Assembly: GCA_015056365.1 (NCBI GenBank)
Contig: SVGM01000008.1
Location: forward strand, 62,001-126,000
Direction: 5' to 3'
DNA: 64,000 bases
From: Clostridiales bacterium
GTDB taxonomy: Bacteria > Bacillota > Clostridia > Christensenellales > Aristaeellaceae
Shown here: positions 7,193-15,528 of the stretch, piece by piece
How the letters are laid out: each line of letters begins with the position of its first letter
How positions within the stretch are numbered: position 1 is the stretch's first letter
Notes under the pieces: model-generated
The model's database searches: none
Seen by the model: the letters and a program-made list of their open reading frames with translations, nothing else
What the model was told of the DNA's origin: nothing
Position numbers and translations under genes: made by a program

Positions 7193-8731
7193 ATGAACAA
7201 AAACAAGCCCGGAATCCTTGCGTTGCTGATATGCATAAGTATGCTGCTTACCAGCTGTCAAGGTCAGGTTCCCACGTCCGATACCGACCCAGCCACGACG
7301 CTTCCGCCTGCGGTGCAAAAGTACGTGGCGCCCATCGGTGATGCTGCACTGGAGTATACCGCCAGCGCTACGCTTTATCTGCCGCGTCTCAGTGGCTTCC
7401 TGCTTGAAGCAATTGAAACAGAAGCGGCTTTCTCCGCAGCAAGACCGGATGCAGAAAGTCTGGTGAGGGCACTGCTCAATCAACCCAGTAACAAATCCGT
7501 TTCTGCCGTCGGAGGAAATGTGAAACTGTCGCTGTATGGCGTCAACCCGGTTGAAGTCAGCCGCAATGTGGCAACCGTCAATCTCTCAGCCTCTGCCCTG
7601 CAAATGGATCGCAAATCCTATTTCCTCTCTTGCCAAGCCATCACCAACACCCTCACCGAACTTCCGGAGATCGACTACGTCAACTTCCTTGTGGTTGACC
7701 GGGCCGTAGGACTGGACATCGCGAATACCCTGCCCATGGGATCCTTGAGCAGGAATACAGAAAGCGACATCGGCGCTGCTTATGAACAGATGCTTCTTCG
7801 CAGAGTCGATGTGACTGAAACAGCGGCAGAGAAATCCCTCACCTCAACCGTAACACTGTATTTCCCCCATGCCAAGGCCCCCGGAATCCTTAGCGAGGTC
7901 AGAAGTTGCACCTTCCGCAACCAGCTGATCCCAGATATGATCGTCACCTTACTTCATGAATTGGCTGCCGGATCCCAGCAGGGCATAGACACGCCGGCGC
8001 TGCCCCTTTTAGCCGATATGCTCTCTGAAGCGCCCAAAGTTGTCGAATCAGAAGAAAACGGCAAACTGATCGAACTGAACTTTGCCTACAATCTGGATGA
8101 AATGCTCCTGGGAAATCATCTGAGCCGTTCCAGCTGCATGGCTTCCATCTGCTATACCCTTTGCACCTTTTTCCCCGGCATTTCCGGCATCCGTGTCACC
8201 ATCGGCGAGCAGCCGGTAGAAACGCTAATGTTGACCGACCACTTTGAAAGTTCCGTGGTTTTCCCCAATCAAGTTCAGCAGCGCAAGGATTTTGCTTCGC
8301 TCCTGTATGATGAATGTACTCTTGTTCTTCCTGATGAAAACGGCGAAAAGCTGGTGGAGCTGAAGCGTCCTGTCCCCTACTATCAGGCAGACAACCCCAG
8401 AACGGAGCTTCTGGAACTGGCCAAAGGGCCTCTTGCGCAGGACAGTTTGACATCGGTAATGGCCATCATGCCAAAAGAAGGAATCGTAGATGCAGACATC
8501 ATTGGTCTGGCCCTCGACGACGGTACACTGCTAGTGAATTTCTCCGCTGCTTTTGCAAATGAAAGTCAGGAATATGATCTGCATCAGGAGCAGCTGCTAG
8601 CATACGCTCTGGTGAATACCCTATGCCAGCACCCACAGGTTCAGCTGGTACACTTCTTCCTCTCTGGAAAACCTTTTGAAGGCTTCAGCGGTGAGATCTT
8701 CTGGGAAAGTGACTTTGCACCCATGTACTGA
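7193..8731 (+). CDS. GerM-domain lipoprotein
   Basis: A 512-residue lipoprotein: the signal peptide ends in a lipobox (LLTSC, cysteine near residue 21). The body carries two GerMN-like modules, one near residues 80-180 (VSRNVATVNLSASAL) and one near 395-500 (DGTLLVNFSAAFANE). GerM modules occur in sporulation and germination proteins and in LpqB, the lipoprotein partner of the actinobacterial MtrAB two-component system. Here the gene follows a regulator/kinase pair by 87 bases in the same operon, so by analogy it may tune the kinase from the outer face of the membrane. That role is inference. GGGAGG precedes ATG 7193 and a strong terminator follows the stop. Confidence 0.85.
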   Translation: MNKNKPGILALLICISMLLTSCQGQVPTSDTDPATTLPPAVQKYVAPIGDAALEYTASATLYLPRLSGFLLEAIETEAAFSAARPDAESLVRALLNQPSNKSVSAVGGNVKLSLYGVNPVEVSRNVATVNLSASALQMDRKSYFLSCQAITNTLTELPEIDYVNFLVVDRAVGLDIANTLPMGSLSRNTESDIGAAYEQMLLRRVDVTETAAEKSLTSTVTLYFPHAKAPGILSEVRSCTFRNQLIPDMIVTLLHELAAGSQQGIDTPALPLLADMLSEAPKVVESEENGKLIELNFAYNLDEMLLGNHLSRSSCMASICYTLCTFFPGISGIRVTIGEQPVETLMLTDHFESSVVFPNQVQQRKDFASLLYDECTLVLPDENGEKLVELKRPVPYYQADNPRTELLELAKGPLAQDSLTSVMAIMPKEGIVDADIIGLALDDGTLLVNFSAAFANESQEYDLHQEQLLAYALVNTLCQHPQVQLVHFFLSGKPFEGFSGEIFWESDFAPMY

Positions 8732-8744
8732 ACTCATCAATCGC

Positions 8745-8783
8745 ACAACCAGTTCCGCAAAGAACGGAACTGGTTGTTTTTTT
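8745..8783 (+). terminator. Terminator of the two-component/GerM operon
   Basis: A perfect 11-bp stem, AACCAGTTCCG / CGGAACTGGTT (8747-8757 and 8765-8775), with a 7-base loop and a run of seven T. A textbook intrinsic terminator. Confidence 0.93.
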
Positions 8784-8901
8784 CGGCGCAAATCAGTGTA
8801 CGGTTCCTATCGGTTTGCATACCTTGCATAATATGTATGGTTATGATATCATTGCCACAGGAACTGCTATCATACGTTTTTTTGATTATCGGAGGTTGCA
8901 C

Positions 8902-10215
8902 ATGAAACGAACCAATCGGCGTGGGCTTTCCACAGGTACCATCGTGATGCTGACGGTTACCTGCCTGTGCCTGATTGGTTTTTGCTGGCTTTTCCCCCGA
9001 TTGACTGGAACGCCAGACATCAGGACCAACGCACTGGAGCTGGCCGTGAAGCTGGATGAGTCCTTCTCTCAATTGCTTAGTGCCCAATCCAGCCAGCAAA
9101 GTGTGCAAAAGCCTCTCTATACGCCATTGCCTGTGGTCGTGGCGCCTGTATCGACGCCCGAACCCACCGCAGAGCCAGTACGCAGGTTTTCGCTCTGCGC
9201 TACCGGCAGCGTGAAAATCGACTCATTGACTCTTAAGTCGATGACAGACAAAGACATTGGCTATCGCTTTGACTTACTGCTTTCCTCGTTGGGAGATACC
9301 ATGCAATCCGACCTGACCATCGTCACAGCGGAAAACAGTTTCATCCCCACCGATAAACTTACCGACACCAATATGCCCACAGAAGTGCTTACAGCCATGA
9401 AAACGGCAGGAGTCGATGCCGTCTCGTTGGGACACCCGGCAGTACTGAACGCTGGCGTTGAGGGCCTTAGAAGCACAAAAAACAGCATTACCAGCGCAGG
9501 CATGATCCCCTATGGCGTTTATGCCTCTGCGGACGAACGTTCCAACAGCGTGATCTATGACACCCGTGGCGTGAAGGTGGCTTTGCTCAGCTACCAAAAC
9601 GAGCTGAGTTCTACAGGCAAGAACAAAACCACCACGGAAGAGCGTGCTTTTGTTTATGCGCCGCTGGAAACCGAAACCATTCGTTCTGATATCCAAGCCA
9701 TGCGTCAAAACGGCGCCGAGGTCGTCATTGTTTCCCTCTGCTGGGGCAAAACCGACGCCACCTCCCCCACTTCTACCCAACGACAGCAGGCCCAGGAGAT
9801 CGCAGACGCCGGTGCAGACATCATCCTTGGCACTCACTCCCAGGCGGTATTCCCAGTTGAGATCCTGACAGCCCAGCGGGGCGATGGCAGATATCATCCG
9901 GTTCTGTGCGCCTACTCTTTAGGCAATTTGTTTACCTATGACCGCGATAAGCGTGCAAACCTGGCCGGTATTCTGATGCACGCCGATGTAATGTATAACC
10001 CCGCCGATGGAACCGTCGCCTTTGATGGCCTTACCTATACGCCCACCTATTGCTGGCGCGGCAAGATGGACAGTGTGACCCGTACGGCTGTTTTGCTTGC
10101 CGACACTGCAAACGCGCCCGACTTTGTGGATGATAAGCAGTCTGATATCATGGGACGTTGCTATACGTTGATCACCGAAGTAATGAGTCAGGGTATATTG
10201 ACCCAGAAGTATTGA
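8902..10215 (+). CDS. Divergent CapA (poly-gamma-glutamate synthesis)-family protein
   Basis: A 437-residue protein with an N-terminal signal-anchor helix (about 12-35), a Pro/Thr linker, and a CapA/PGA_cap-type metallophosphoesterase fold from about residue 95. Recognisable blocks are the VDAVSLGHPAVLNAGVEGL region, ADIILGTHSQAVFPVEIL and CAYSLGNLFTYDRD near the C-terminus. In canonical members the first block has an NNH...D motif and the second has HPH; here these read GHPAVLN and THSQ, so metal ligands appear altered. It may be a binding or regulatory relative and not an active enzyme. No capB or capC neighbour exists. GGAGG precedes ATG 8902; an upstream in-frame ATG at 8815 lacks a ribosome binding site. 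Confidence 0.85.
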   Translation: MKRTNRRGLSTGTIVMLTVTCLCLIGFCWLFPRLTGTPDIRTNALELAVKLDESFSQLLSAQSSQQSVQKPLYTPLPVVVAPVSTPEPTAEPVRRFSLCATGSVKIDSLTLKSMTDKDIGYRFDLLLSSLGDTMQSDLTIVTAENSFIPTDKLTDTNMPTEVLTAMKTAGVDAVSLGHPAVLNAGVEGLRSTKNSITSAGMIPYGVYASADERSNSVIYDTRGVKVALLSYQNELSSTGKNKTTTEERAFVYAPLETETIRSDIQAMRQNGAEVVIVSLCWGKTDATSPTSTQRQQAQEIADAGADIILGTHSQAVFPVEILTAQRGDGRYHPVLCAYSLGNLFTYDRDKRANLAGILMHADVMYNPADGTVAFDGLTYTPTYCWRGKMDSVTRTAVLLADTANAPDFVDDKQSDIMGRCYTLITEVMSQGILTQKY

Positions 10216-10245
10216 TTATCGCAGCGACGTCCATCTCGTACGTAT

Positions 10246-10284
10246 CAAAAAACCCCGGCACACAAGCGTGTGTCGGGGTTTTTG
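10246..10284. terminator. Bidirectional terminator between capA-like and gpmI
   Basis: AAAAACCCCGGCACAC and CGTGTGTCGGGGTTTTT form a long stem around 10247-10283, flanked by A and T runs on both sides. It lies between two convergent genes and can end both. Confidence 0.92.
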
Positions 10285-10292
10285 TATTGGCT

Positions 10293-11834
10293 TTACGCCA
10301 GCAGGGACTTACCGGACATCTCGGCAGGAACCTCAATGCCCATGCTGTCCAGCATGGTGGGCGCGATGTCAGCCAGACGGCCACCTTCACGCAGTTTCCG
10401 GCCGATCATTTCAGGGCCGATGGCGATGAAGGGAACCGGGTTGGTGGTGTGAGCGGTGAAGGGCTCGCCATTCTCGGGATCCACCATCTGGTCGGCATTG
10501 CCATGGTCAGCAGTGACAAAGGCGCGGCCGCCGTTGGCCAAAATGGCATCTACAACCTTGCCAACGCACTCGTCCACGGTGGCGACTGCGGCCTTGGCAG
10601 CATCCATCACGCCGGTATGACCGACCATGTCGCAGTTGGCGAAGTTGAGGATCATCACATCGTACTTCTTCTCGTTGATGAGCTCAACAGCCTTCTCGGT
10701 CACTTCGTAGGCGGACATTTCGGGCTTCATGTCGAAGGTGGCCACCTTGGAGGAGGGAATCAGCTCACGGTCTTCGCCGTCGTTGGGCTTTTCCACGCCG
10801 CCGTTAAAGAAGAAGGTCACGTGGGCGTACTTCTGAGTTTCGGCAATGCGCAGCTGGGTCTTGCCCAGCTTGGACAGGTATTCGCCCATGGTGTTATCCA
10901 GCGTTTCCGGAGGATTGACGATCTCAAGGCCGGTGAAGGTCTCGTCGTACTGAGTCATGGACACGAAATTGACGGGGAAATAGCCGTTGGCACGGACGAA
11001 GCCGTCAAAGTCGGGCATGATGAAGGTGCGGGTCAGCTGGCGGGCACGGTCGGGGCGGAAGTTATAGAAGATGATGCTGTCGCCTTCACTGATGGTGGCA
11101 ACAGCCTTGCCGTTCTCCAGCACAACAGTGGGCTTGACAAACTCATCGGTCTCTTCCTTGGCGTAGCTCTGCTCCACGGCTTCTACGCCGGTAGCGGCGG
11201 TCACGCCTTCGCCCAGCACCATGGCGTCGTAGGCCTTCTGGACGCGATCCCACAGGTTATCGCGGTCCATGGCCCAATAGCGGCCCATGACGGTGGCGAT
11301 CTTACCCACGCCGATCTCGTCCAGCTTCTGCTGCAGTTCCTTCACATAATCGATGCCGCTGGAGGGGGGCACGTCACGGCCGTCCAGGAAGCAGTGCACG
11401 AACACGTCCTTTACGCCGCGCTGCTTGCACATCTCAAGGAGGGCATACAGGTGGGTATTGTGGCTGTGCACGCCGCCGTCGCTCAAAAGGCCCATCAGGT
11501 GAACGGCCTTGCCGGTTTCCTTGGCGGTATCCATGGCCTTCACCAGAGGCTTCTTCTCAAAGAAAACGCCGTCCTGAATATCCTTGGTGATACGGGTCAG
11601 CTCCTGATACACGATGCGACCGGCGCCGATGTTCAGGTGACCCACTTCGCTGTTGCCCATCTGGCCGTCCGGCAGACCAACATCCATGCCGCTGGCACCC
11701 AGTTGGGTGGTGGGATACTTGGCCATCAGGGCATCCAGCACAGGGGTACCCTGCTGATAGATGGCGTTGCCTTCCTGGGTAGGATTGATGCCGAAGCCAT
11801 CCATGATAATCAAAGCAGTCATGGTCTTATCCAT
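10293..11834 (-). CDS. gpmI: 2,3-bisphosphoglycerate-independent phosphoglycerate mutase
   Basis: A 513-residue enzyme of the alkaline-phosphatase superfamily that interconverts 3- and 2-phosphoglycerate through a phosphoserine. The N-terminal metal site (LIIMDGFGINP), the serine loop (GQMGNSEVGHLNIGAGR, S62 by family analogy), the DGRDVPP block and the C-terminal metal ligands (CDMVGHTG, TADHGNADQM) are all present, and the length is normal. It is the last gene of the cggR-pgk-tpiA-gpmI operon, 16 bases after tpiA, with GGAGC before ATG 11834, and is followed by a shared terminator. eno, which usually follows, is absent. Confidence 0.98.
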   Translation of the reverse strand: MDKTMTALIIMDGFGINPTQEGNAIYQQGTPVLDALMAKYPTTQLGASGMDVGLPDGQMGNSEVGHLNIGAGRIVYQELTRITKDIQDGVFFEKKPLVKAMDTAKETGKAVHLMGLLSDGGVHSHNTHLYALLEMCKQRGVKDVFVHCFLDGRDVPPSSGIDYVKELQQKLDEIGVGKIATVMGRYWAMDRDNLWDRVQKAYDAMVLGEGVTAATGVEAVEQSYAKEETDEFVKPTVVLENGKAVATISEGDSIIFYNFRPDRARQLTRTFIMPDFDGFVRANGYFPVNFVSMTQYDETFTGLEIVNPPETLDNTMGEYLSKLGKTQLRIAETQKYAHVTFFFNGGVEKPNDGEDRELIPSSKVATFDMKPEMSAYEVTEKAVELINEKKYDVMILNFANCDMVGHTGVMDAAKAAVATVDECVGKVVDAILANGGRAFVTADHGNADQMVDPENGEPFTAHTTNPVPFIAIGPEMIGRKLREGGRLADIAPTMLDSMGIEVPAEMSGKSLLA

Positions 11835-11850
11835 TATCGGTTGCTCCTTC

Positions 11851-12603
11851 TTACTTGTTGTACATCACAACAGAGGTGAAATCAGGAGCCTTCAGAGAAG
11901 CGCCGCCGATCAGACCGCCGTCGATTTCGGGCTGAGCCATCAGACCCTTCACGTTGCCGGGATTCATGCTGCCGCCGTACTGGATGCGCACAGCGTCGCT
12001 GACGTCCTTGCCGTACTTGCGCTCGATGGCCTTGCGGATGACGCCGATGGTCTCGTTGGCCTGCTCATCGGTAGCGGTGAGGCCGGTGCCGATGGCCCAA
12101 ACGGGCTCGTAAGCGATGACGGAAGCCTTCACTTCGTCGTTGGTCAGGCCGTGAAGAGCCATCAGGGTCTGGTATTCCACGAGGATGTCCGTGTAGCCGG
12201 TTTCACGCTCGTCCTTCAGCTCACCCACGCAGATGATGGGGGTCAGGCCGGCGGCAACGGCAGCGCGAACGCGGGCGTTGACGGTCTTATCGGTCTCACC
12301 GAAATACTGACGGCGCTCGCTGTGGCCGATGACCACATATTCCACGCCGCAGGCCTTGAGCATGTCAGCGCTGAGCTCGCCGGTGAAAGCGCCGCTCTTG
12401 GCAAAGTGGACGTTCTGAGCGCCCAGCTTGATGTTGCTGCCCTCGGCAGCTTCCTTCACGGCAGCAAAGTCAGTGGCAGGAACGCACACGACCACGTCGC
12501 AATCCGCATCCTTCACAGCGGGAACCAGCGCCTTGACCAGCTCGGCGGCCTCAGCAGGAGTCTTGTTCATTTTCCAGTTACCGGCAATAATGGCTTTACG
12601 CAT
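11851..12603 (-). CDS. tpiA: Triosephosphate isomerase
   Basis: A 250-residue TIM barrel of normal length that interconverts dihydroxyacetone phosphate and glyceraldehyde-3-phosphate. Visible catalytic parts are N-K in AGNWKMNK (about residues 9-13), the histidine in VIGHSERR, the glutamate in AYEPVWAIGTG with the flexible loop after it, and the phosphate-binding YGGSMNP. The frame stays open upstream for 40 codons, but those codons read through two hairpins in the spacer. ATG 12603, with AAAGAGGT before it and the family's usual N-terminus after it, is the true start. Confidence 0.98.
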   Translation of the reverse strand: MRKAIIAGNWKMNKTPAEAAELVKALVPAVKDADCDVVVCVPATDFAAVKEAAEGSNIKLGAQNVHFAKSGAFTGELSADMLKACGVEYVVIGHSERRQYFGETDKTVNARVRAAVAAGLTPIICVGELKDERETGYTDILVEYQTLMALHGLTNDEVKASVIAYEPVWAIGTGLTATDEQANETIGVIRKAIERKYGKDVSDAVRIQYGGSMNPGNVKGLMAQPEIDGGLIGGASLKAPDFTSVVMYNK

Positions 12604-12660
12604 TGAAAATGTACCTCTTTCCATTTCGGTCAGGCAGAGCCATGACTCAGTTTGTGCAAA

Positions 12661-12721
12661 GCGAAATCGGGTTATCCGCTTTCGCAAAGTTTGCGCAGGC
12701 CGAAAATCAGCCTGCGCAAAC
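12661..12721 (-). repeat. Tandem hairpins in the pgk-tpiA spacer
   Basis: Two inverted repeats lie end to end. GTTTGCGCAGGC / GCCTGCGCAAAC (12689-12700 and 12710-12721) is a perfect 12-bp stem with a 9-base loop. GCGAAATCGG / CCGCTTTCGC (12661-12670 and 12676-12685) pairs over 10 bp with one mismatch. They start 10 bases after the pgk stop and have no T-run, so an mRNA processing or stabilising element is likelier than a terminator. Confidence 0.7.
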
Positions 12722-12731
12722 AAAAGGAATC

Positions 12732-13928
12732 TTAGATTTCGTCCAGAGCGGCAACGCCGGGCAGGACCTTGCCCTCGAGATACTCGAGAGAAGCGCCGCC
12801 ACCGGTGGAGATGTGGGTCATCTTGTCGCCCAGGTTCATCTGCTCAACAGCAGCAGCGGAGTCGCCGCCGCCGATGATGGTGACAGCCTCGCTGTCGGCC
12901 ATAGCCTGAGCCACAGCCAGCGTGCCGGCGGCCAGGGTGGGGTTCTCGAACACGCCCATGGGGCCGTTCCAAACAACGGTCTTGGCAGCCTTGACAGCCT
13001 CGGCAAACTGTTCACGGCTCTTGGGGCCGATGTCGCAGCCTTCCTTGTCAGCGGGAATCTTGTCGGAGTCGCAGATCTCGATCTCAACGGAGGGATCGAA
13101 AGTGAACTCATTGATGCAGACGGTGTCGATGGGCAGAAGCAGCTTGACGCCCTTCGCCTCGGCCTTAGCCATCATTTCCTTGCAGTAGTCGATCTTGCTC
13201 TCGTCCAGCAGGGACTTACCGATCTCGTAGCCCTTGGCCTTGAGGAAGGTAAAAGCCATGCCGCCGCCGATGATCAGGGTGTCGACCTTCTCCAGCAGGT
13301 TGTTGATAACGTTCAGCTTGTCTTCGATCTTGGCGCCACCCAGCACAGCAACGAAGGGACGGTCAGCGTTGTCCAGAGCCTTGCCCATGACGCTGAGTTC
13401 CTTGCCGATCAGATAGCCGGCAACGTTGGGGCTGAGGAACTTGGTCACGCCCTCGGTGGAGCAGTGAGCGCGGTGAGCGGAGCCGAAAGCATCGTTCACA
13501 TAGCAGTCAGCCAGGGAAGCCAGTTCCTTGGAGAAGTCTTCGATGTTCTTGGTTTCTTCCTTGCGGAAGCGGGTATTCTGCAGCAGCACCACGTCGCCGT
13601 CATTCATAGCGGCCACGGCAGCCTTGGCGTTCTCGCCCACAACGGTATCATCGTTGGCGAACACGACGGTCTTGCCCAGGTACTCGCTCAGGCGCTCAGC
13701 CACAGGAGCCAGGGAGAACTTCTCTTCGGGGCCATTCTTCGGCTTGCCCAGATGGCTGCACAGGATGACCTTGCCGCCGTCGGCAATCAGCTTCTTGATG
13801 GTGGGCAGAGCAGCAACGATACGCTTGTCGTTGGTGATCTTGCCATCCTTCATGGGCACGTTAAAATCGCAGCGGACAAGAACCTTCTTGCCGGACACCT
13901 GAATGTCATCAATCGTCTTCTTAGCCAT
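12732..13928 (-). CDS. pgk: Phosphoglycerate kinase
   Basis: A 398-residue two-lobed kinase of normal length that makes ATP from 1,3-bisphosphoglycerate. Seen are the N-terminal VRCDFNVPM signature, the SHLGKPK and FGSAHRAH substrate-binding segments, the GGAKIEDK hinge region and the nucleotide-binding [10 protein letters not shown] with STGGGASLE near the C-terminus. ATG 13928 follows AAGGAGTG. It is the second gene of the glycolytic operon, 63 bases after cggR, exactly where gapA would lie in Bacillus. Confidence 0.98.
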   Translation of the reverse strand: MAKKTIDDIQVSGKKVLVRCDFNVPMKDGKITNDKRIVAALPTIKKLIADGGKVILCSHLGKPKNGPEEKFSLAPVAERLSEYLGKTVVFANDDTVVGENAKAAVAAMNDGDVVLLQNTRFRKEETKNIEDFSKELASLADCYVNDAFGSAHRAHCSTEGVTKFLSPNVAGYLIGKELSVMGKALDNADRPFVAVLGGAKIEDKLNVINNLLEKVDTLIIGGGMAFTFLKAKGYEIGKSLLDESKIDYCKEMMAKAEAKGVKLLLPIDTVCINEFTFDPSVEIEICDSDKIPADKEGCDIGPKSREQFAEAVKAAKTVVWNGPMGVFENPTLAAGTLAVAQAMADSEAVTIIGGGDSAAAVEQMNLGDKMTHISTGGGASLEYLEGKVLPGVAALDEI

Positions 13929-13991
13929 GGTGCACACTCCTTAGCATTGTTGAAGTTAATTTATTGCAAACCCATTGGGTAGCAAACAGAA

Positions 13992-15011
13992 TTACAGCCC
14001 GAGAATGGCTTTTGCAGCCCCTTCATCGGTAACCAACATGGCGTGTCTGCGGTTTTTCATTACCGCTTCGATCGCCTGTGCTTTCCGAGCGCCTGCCGCA
14101 ACGGCAATCAGCGCACACTTGGGCTTCAATGCGCCCAGATCATGGGACACGGTAGAGGCGGAATAAACCATTTTTCCCCTCTGGTCAAAATAGCAACCAT
14201 ACGCCTCGGCCACGGCGCCTTTGCGAAGAACTTCCGCTTCGATCTCCGCGGGAAGCTGACGCTTCTGCGCCATGTCGTCCGCGCGGCCGATGCCGTGCAG
14301 CACCACGTCTGCTCGTTCCAGCAGGCTGAGGGTTTCGTCGATCTCACGCATTTTTCGCATCTCTGCCAGCGCCTGCTCGTCCAGCCGATCCGGCAAATGC
14401 ATCATACGGTGATGTCCGCCCAGCCGCCTGGCAATCTCGCAGGCGATGGTATTGGCCTGGGTCTCCAGCGAACGTCCGATACCGCCTCTGGCGGGAACCA
14501 CCATCACGTTCATCTGAGTACCCTGGGGAATGGAAAACGCCACCTTGTGAATGGTACTGCCGCCAGTGACAGCCAGCGTGCATCCGTTCTGCAGGAAGCT
14601 GCGCAGCCTGCCGGCCGCGTTGCGCCCCACCTCGTTGAGCACGTGATCATCCTCATCGGCATTACCAGCCGCCACGCAAACTTTGACGCCTTCGTAGCGC
14701 TCAGACAGTGCTGTTTCCAGCTTGGTCAGACCCTTCAGCTCGCGGCTGAATCGGCTGGCCATGGGAAGAATACTGTCTGCTTCCTTGGTCAGAGTCATGC
14801 CGGCTGCATCCAGCGACACCAGGCCGTGCTCCTTGAGCAGAGATGCTACGGTGCGCACCTCCCGCTCCGGCAGATTGAGCCTTGCGGCAAGCAGGCGCCT
14901 GCCAACCGGCTGTAGCGCTCCAATGCGTTCCAGCACCAGTGCGCGACGCTCGATTTCCTGTGCCAGATCCGGTGCAAGCCTTTGCATGAGCATGAAATAA
15001 TCGTCCTGCAT
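13992..15011 (-). CDS. cggR: Central glycolytic genes regulator, SorC/DeoR type
   Basis: A 339-residue repressor. A winged helix-turn-helix occupies about residues 28-75 (GRRLLAARLNLPEREVRTVASLLKEHGL) and a SorC-type sugar-phosphate-binding domain fills the rest, with the VAAGNAD, VTGGSTIHKVA and VVPARGGIGRSLETQANTIA segments typical of CggR. In Bacillus, CggR represses the gapA operon until fructose-1,6-bisphosphate binds. Its place at the head of pgk-tpiA-gpmI and the tandem operator behind its own promoter support the same role here. ATG 15011 has GGAGTGAG just before it; the frame stays open for 70 codons upstream through the promoter, which I reject. Confidence 0.93.
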   Translation of the reverse strand: MQDDYFMLMQRLAPDLAQEIERRALVLERIGALQPVGRRLLAARLNLPEREVRTVASLLKEHGLVSLDAAGMTLTKEADSILPMASRFSRELKGLTKLETALSERYEGVKVCVAAGNADEDDHVLNEVGRNAAGRLRSFLQNGCTLAVTGGSTIHKVAFSIPQGTQMNVMVVPARGGIGRSLETQANTIACEIARRLGGHHRMMHLPDRLDEQALAEMRKMREIDETLSLLERADVVLHGIGRADDMAQKRQLPAEIEAEVLRKGAVAEAYGCYFDQRGKMVYSASTVSHDLGALKPKCALIAVAAGARKAQAIEAVMKNRRHAMLVTDEGAAKAILGL

Positions 15012-15026
15012 AGTCTCACTCCATCG

Positions 15027-15062
15027 GGTCAAATTTCGTCCCACATGACCAAATTTATCCCG
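15027..15062 (-). promoter_or_regulatory. Candidate CggR operator (tandem direct repeat)
   Basis: Minus strand, two units: CGGGAT-AAATTT-GGTC, four bases (ATGT), then GGGACG-AAATTT-GACC. The 6-6-4-4 spacing, period 20, equals the published Bacillus subtilis CggR operator layout (CGGGAC-N6-TGTC-N4, twice). It lies between the -10 box and the cggR start, so bound protein would block transcription. Confidence 0.7.
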
Positions 15063-15068
15063 CTGACT

Positions 15069-15097
15069 ATTATACCTCAGTTGACATTGTTTTGCAA
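15069..15097 (-). promoter_or_regulatory. Promoter of the glycolytic operon
   Basis: TTGCAA (15092-15097), 17-bp spacer, perfect TATAAT (15069-15074), about 58 bases upstream of cggR. Confidence 0.8.
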
Positions 15098-15155
15098 TGT
15101 ATTTTGATACTTTTCTGTCAATATACTCCGAGACAATCAAACCAAGCTTCACGAA

Positions 15156-15194
15156 CAAAAAACAAGCCCTCGGTATCTTACTGCCGGGGGCTTG
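15156..15194 (-). terminator. Minus-strand terminator beyond bofA
   Basis: CAAGCCCTCGG / CCGGGGGCTTG (15163-15173 and 15184-15194) pairs over 11 bp with one G-T. The six A at 15157-15162 become a T-run only on the minus strand, so it ends leftward transcription, that is the thiI operon after it has passed through bofA in antisense. Confidence 0.75.
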
Positions 15195-15217
15195 CCCAGT
15201 GAGGCGAATTGTCCAAC

Positions 15218-15246
15218 GCATAGCGTTGCATCCGTTCGCATAGGCT
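15218..15246 (+). promoter_or_regulatory. Candidate sigma-E-type promoter of bofA
   Basis: GCATAGC (15218-15224), 14-bp spacer, CATAGGCT (15239-15246), 18 bases before the bofA start. This is a partial match to the Bacillus sigma-E boxes (KMATATT, CATACANT). A perfect CAACGC-ATA-GCGTTG palindrome (15214-15228) overlaps the upstream box. Confidence 0.4.
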
Positions 15247-15263
15247 TAACGGGGTGAACGGAT

Positions 15264-15527
15264 ATGAAACTGCAGCTTGGAATCATCGCTTTTCTTGTGC
15301 TTCTAATGGGCGCGCTTTGGTTTCTGTCTCACCGGGCGACGCCAAATCACGGAGCCATGAAATGGCTTGAAAGACTTTTCTCGGGGCTGGCGCTTTGCTA
15401 CGGATGCAGTTTAGCGCTTAGGCTATTCGGCTTCGAGCTTTCCTACGGTCCTCTCCCCTCTTTGCTGGCAGGTACCTTCGGCCTGCCGGGGGTCGGCTTA
15501 GCCGCCATGATACAGTGGCTTCCTTAG
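15264..15527 (+). CDS. bofA: BofA-like small membrane protein (pro-sigma-K processing inhibitor family)
   Basis: An 87-residue hydrophobic protein with two or three membrane segments (about 4-20, 40-55 and 66-85), ending in the FGLPGVGLAAMIQWL motif characteristic of the BofA family. In Bacillus, BofA holds the SpoIVFB protease inactive in the outer forespore membrane until engulfment is complete. GGGGTGA precedes ATG 15264. It is the only plus-strand gene in a 40-kb stretch of minus-strand genes; its stop is one base from the stop of convergent thiI and there is no terminator between them. The family call rests on the C-terminal motif, size and topology. Confidence 0.7.
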   Translation: MKLQLGIIAFLVLLMGALWFLSHRATPNHGAMKWLERLFSGLALCYGCSLALRLFGFELSYGPLPSLLAGTFGLPGVGLAAMIQWLP

Positions 15528-15528
15528 A

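Noticed and set aside
8815-8901. Earlier start of the CapA-like gene at 8815
   Set aside because: No ribosome binding site there, and it would break the signal-anchor layout; ATG 8902 has GGAGG.
10158-11879. Very long open frame on the plus strand, antisense to gpmI and rich in His, Gly and Ala
   Set aside because: It mirrors the gpmI codon structure, has no ribosome binding site, and the minus-strand frame encodes a complete known enzyme. Similar antisense frames over pgk, hisS, ftsK and lon were rejected for the same reason.
12604-12723. 40-codon N-terminal extension of tpiA
   Set aside because: It runs through the two spacer hairpins, lacks a start with a ribosome binding site, and the normal TIM N-terminus begins at 12603.
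15012-15221. 70-codon upstream extension of cggR
   Set aside because: It covers the promoter, operator and terminator; the helix-turn-helix starts normally from 15011.
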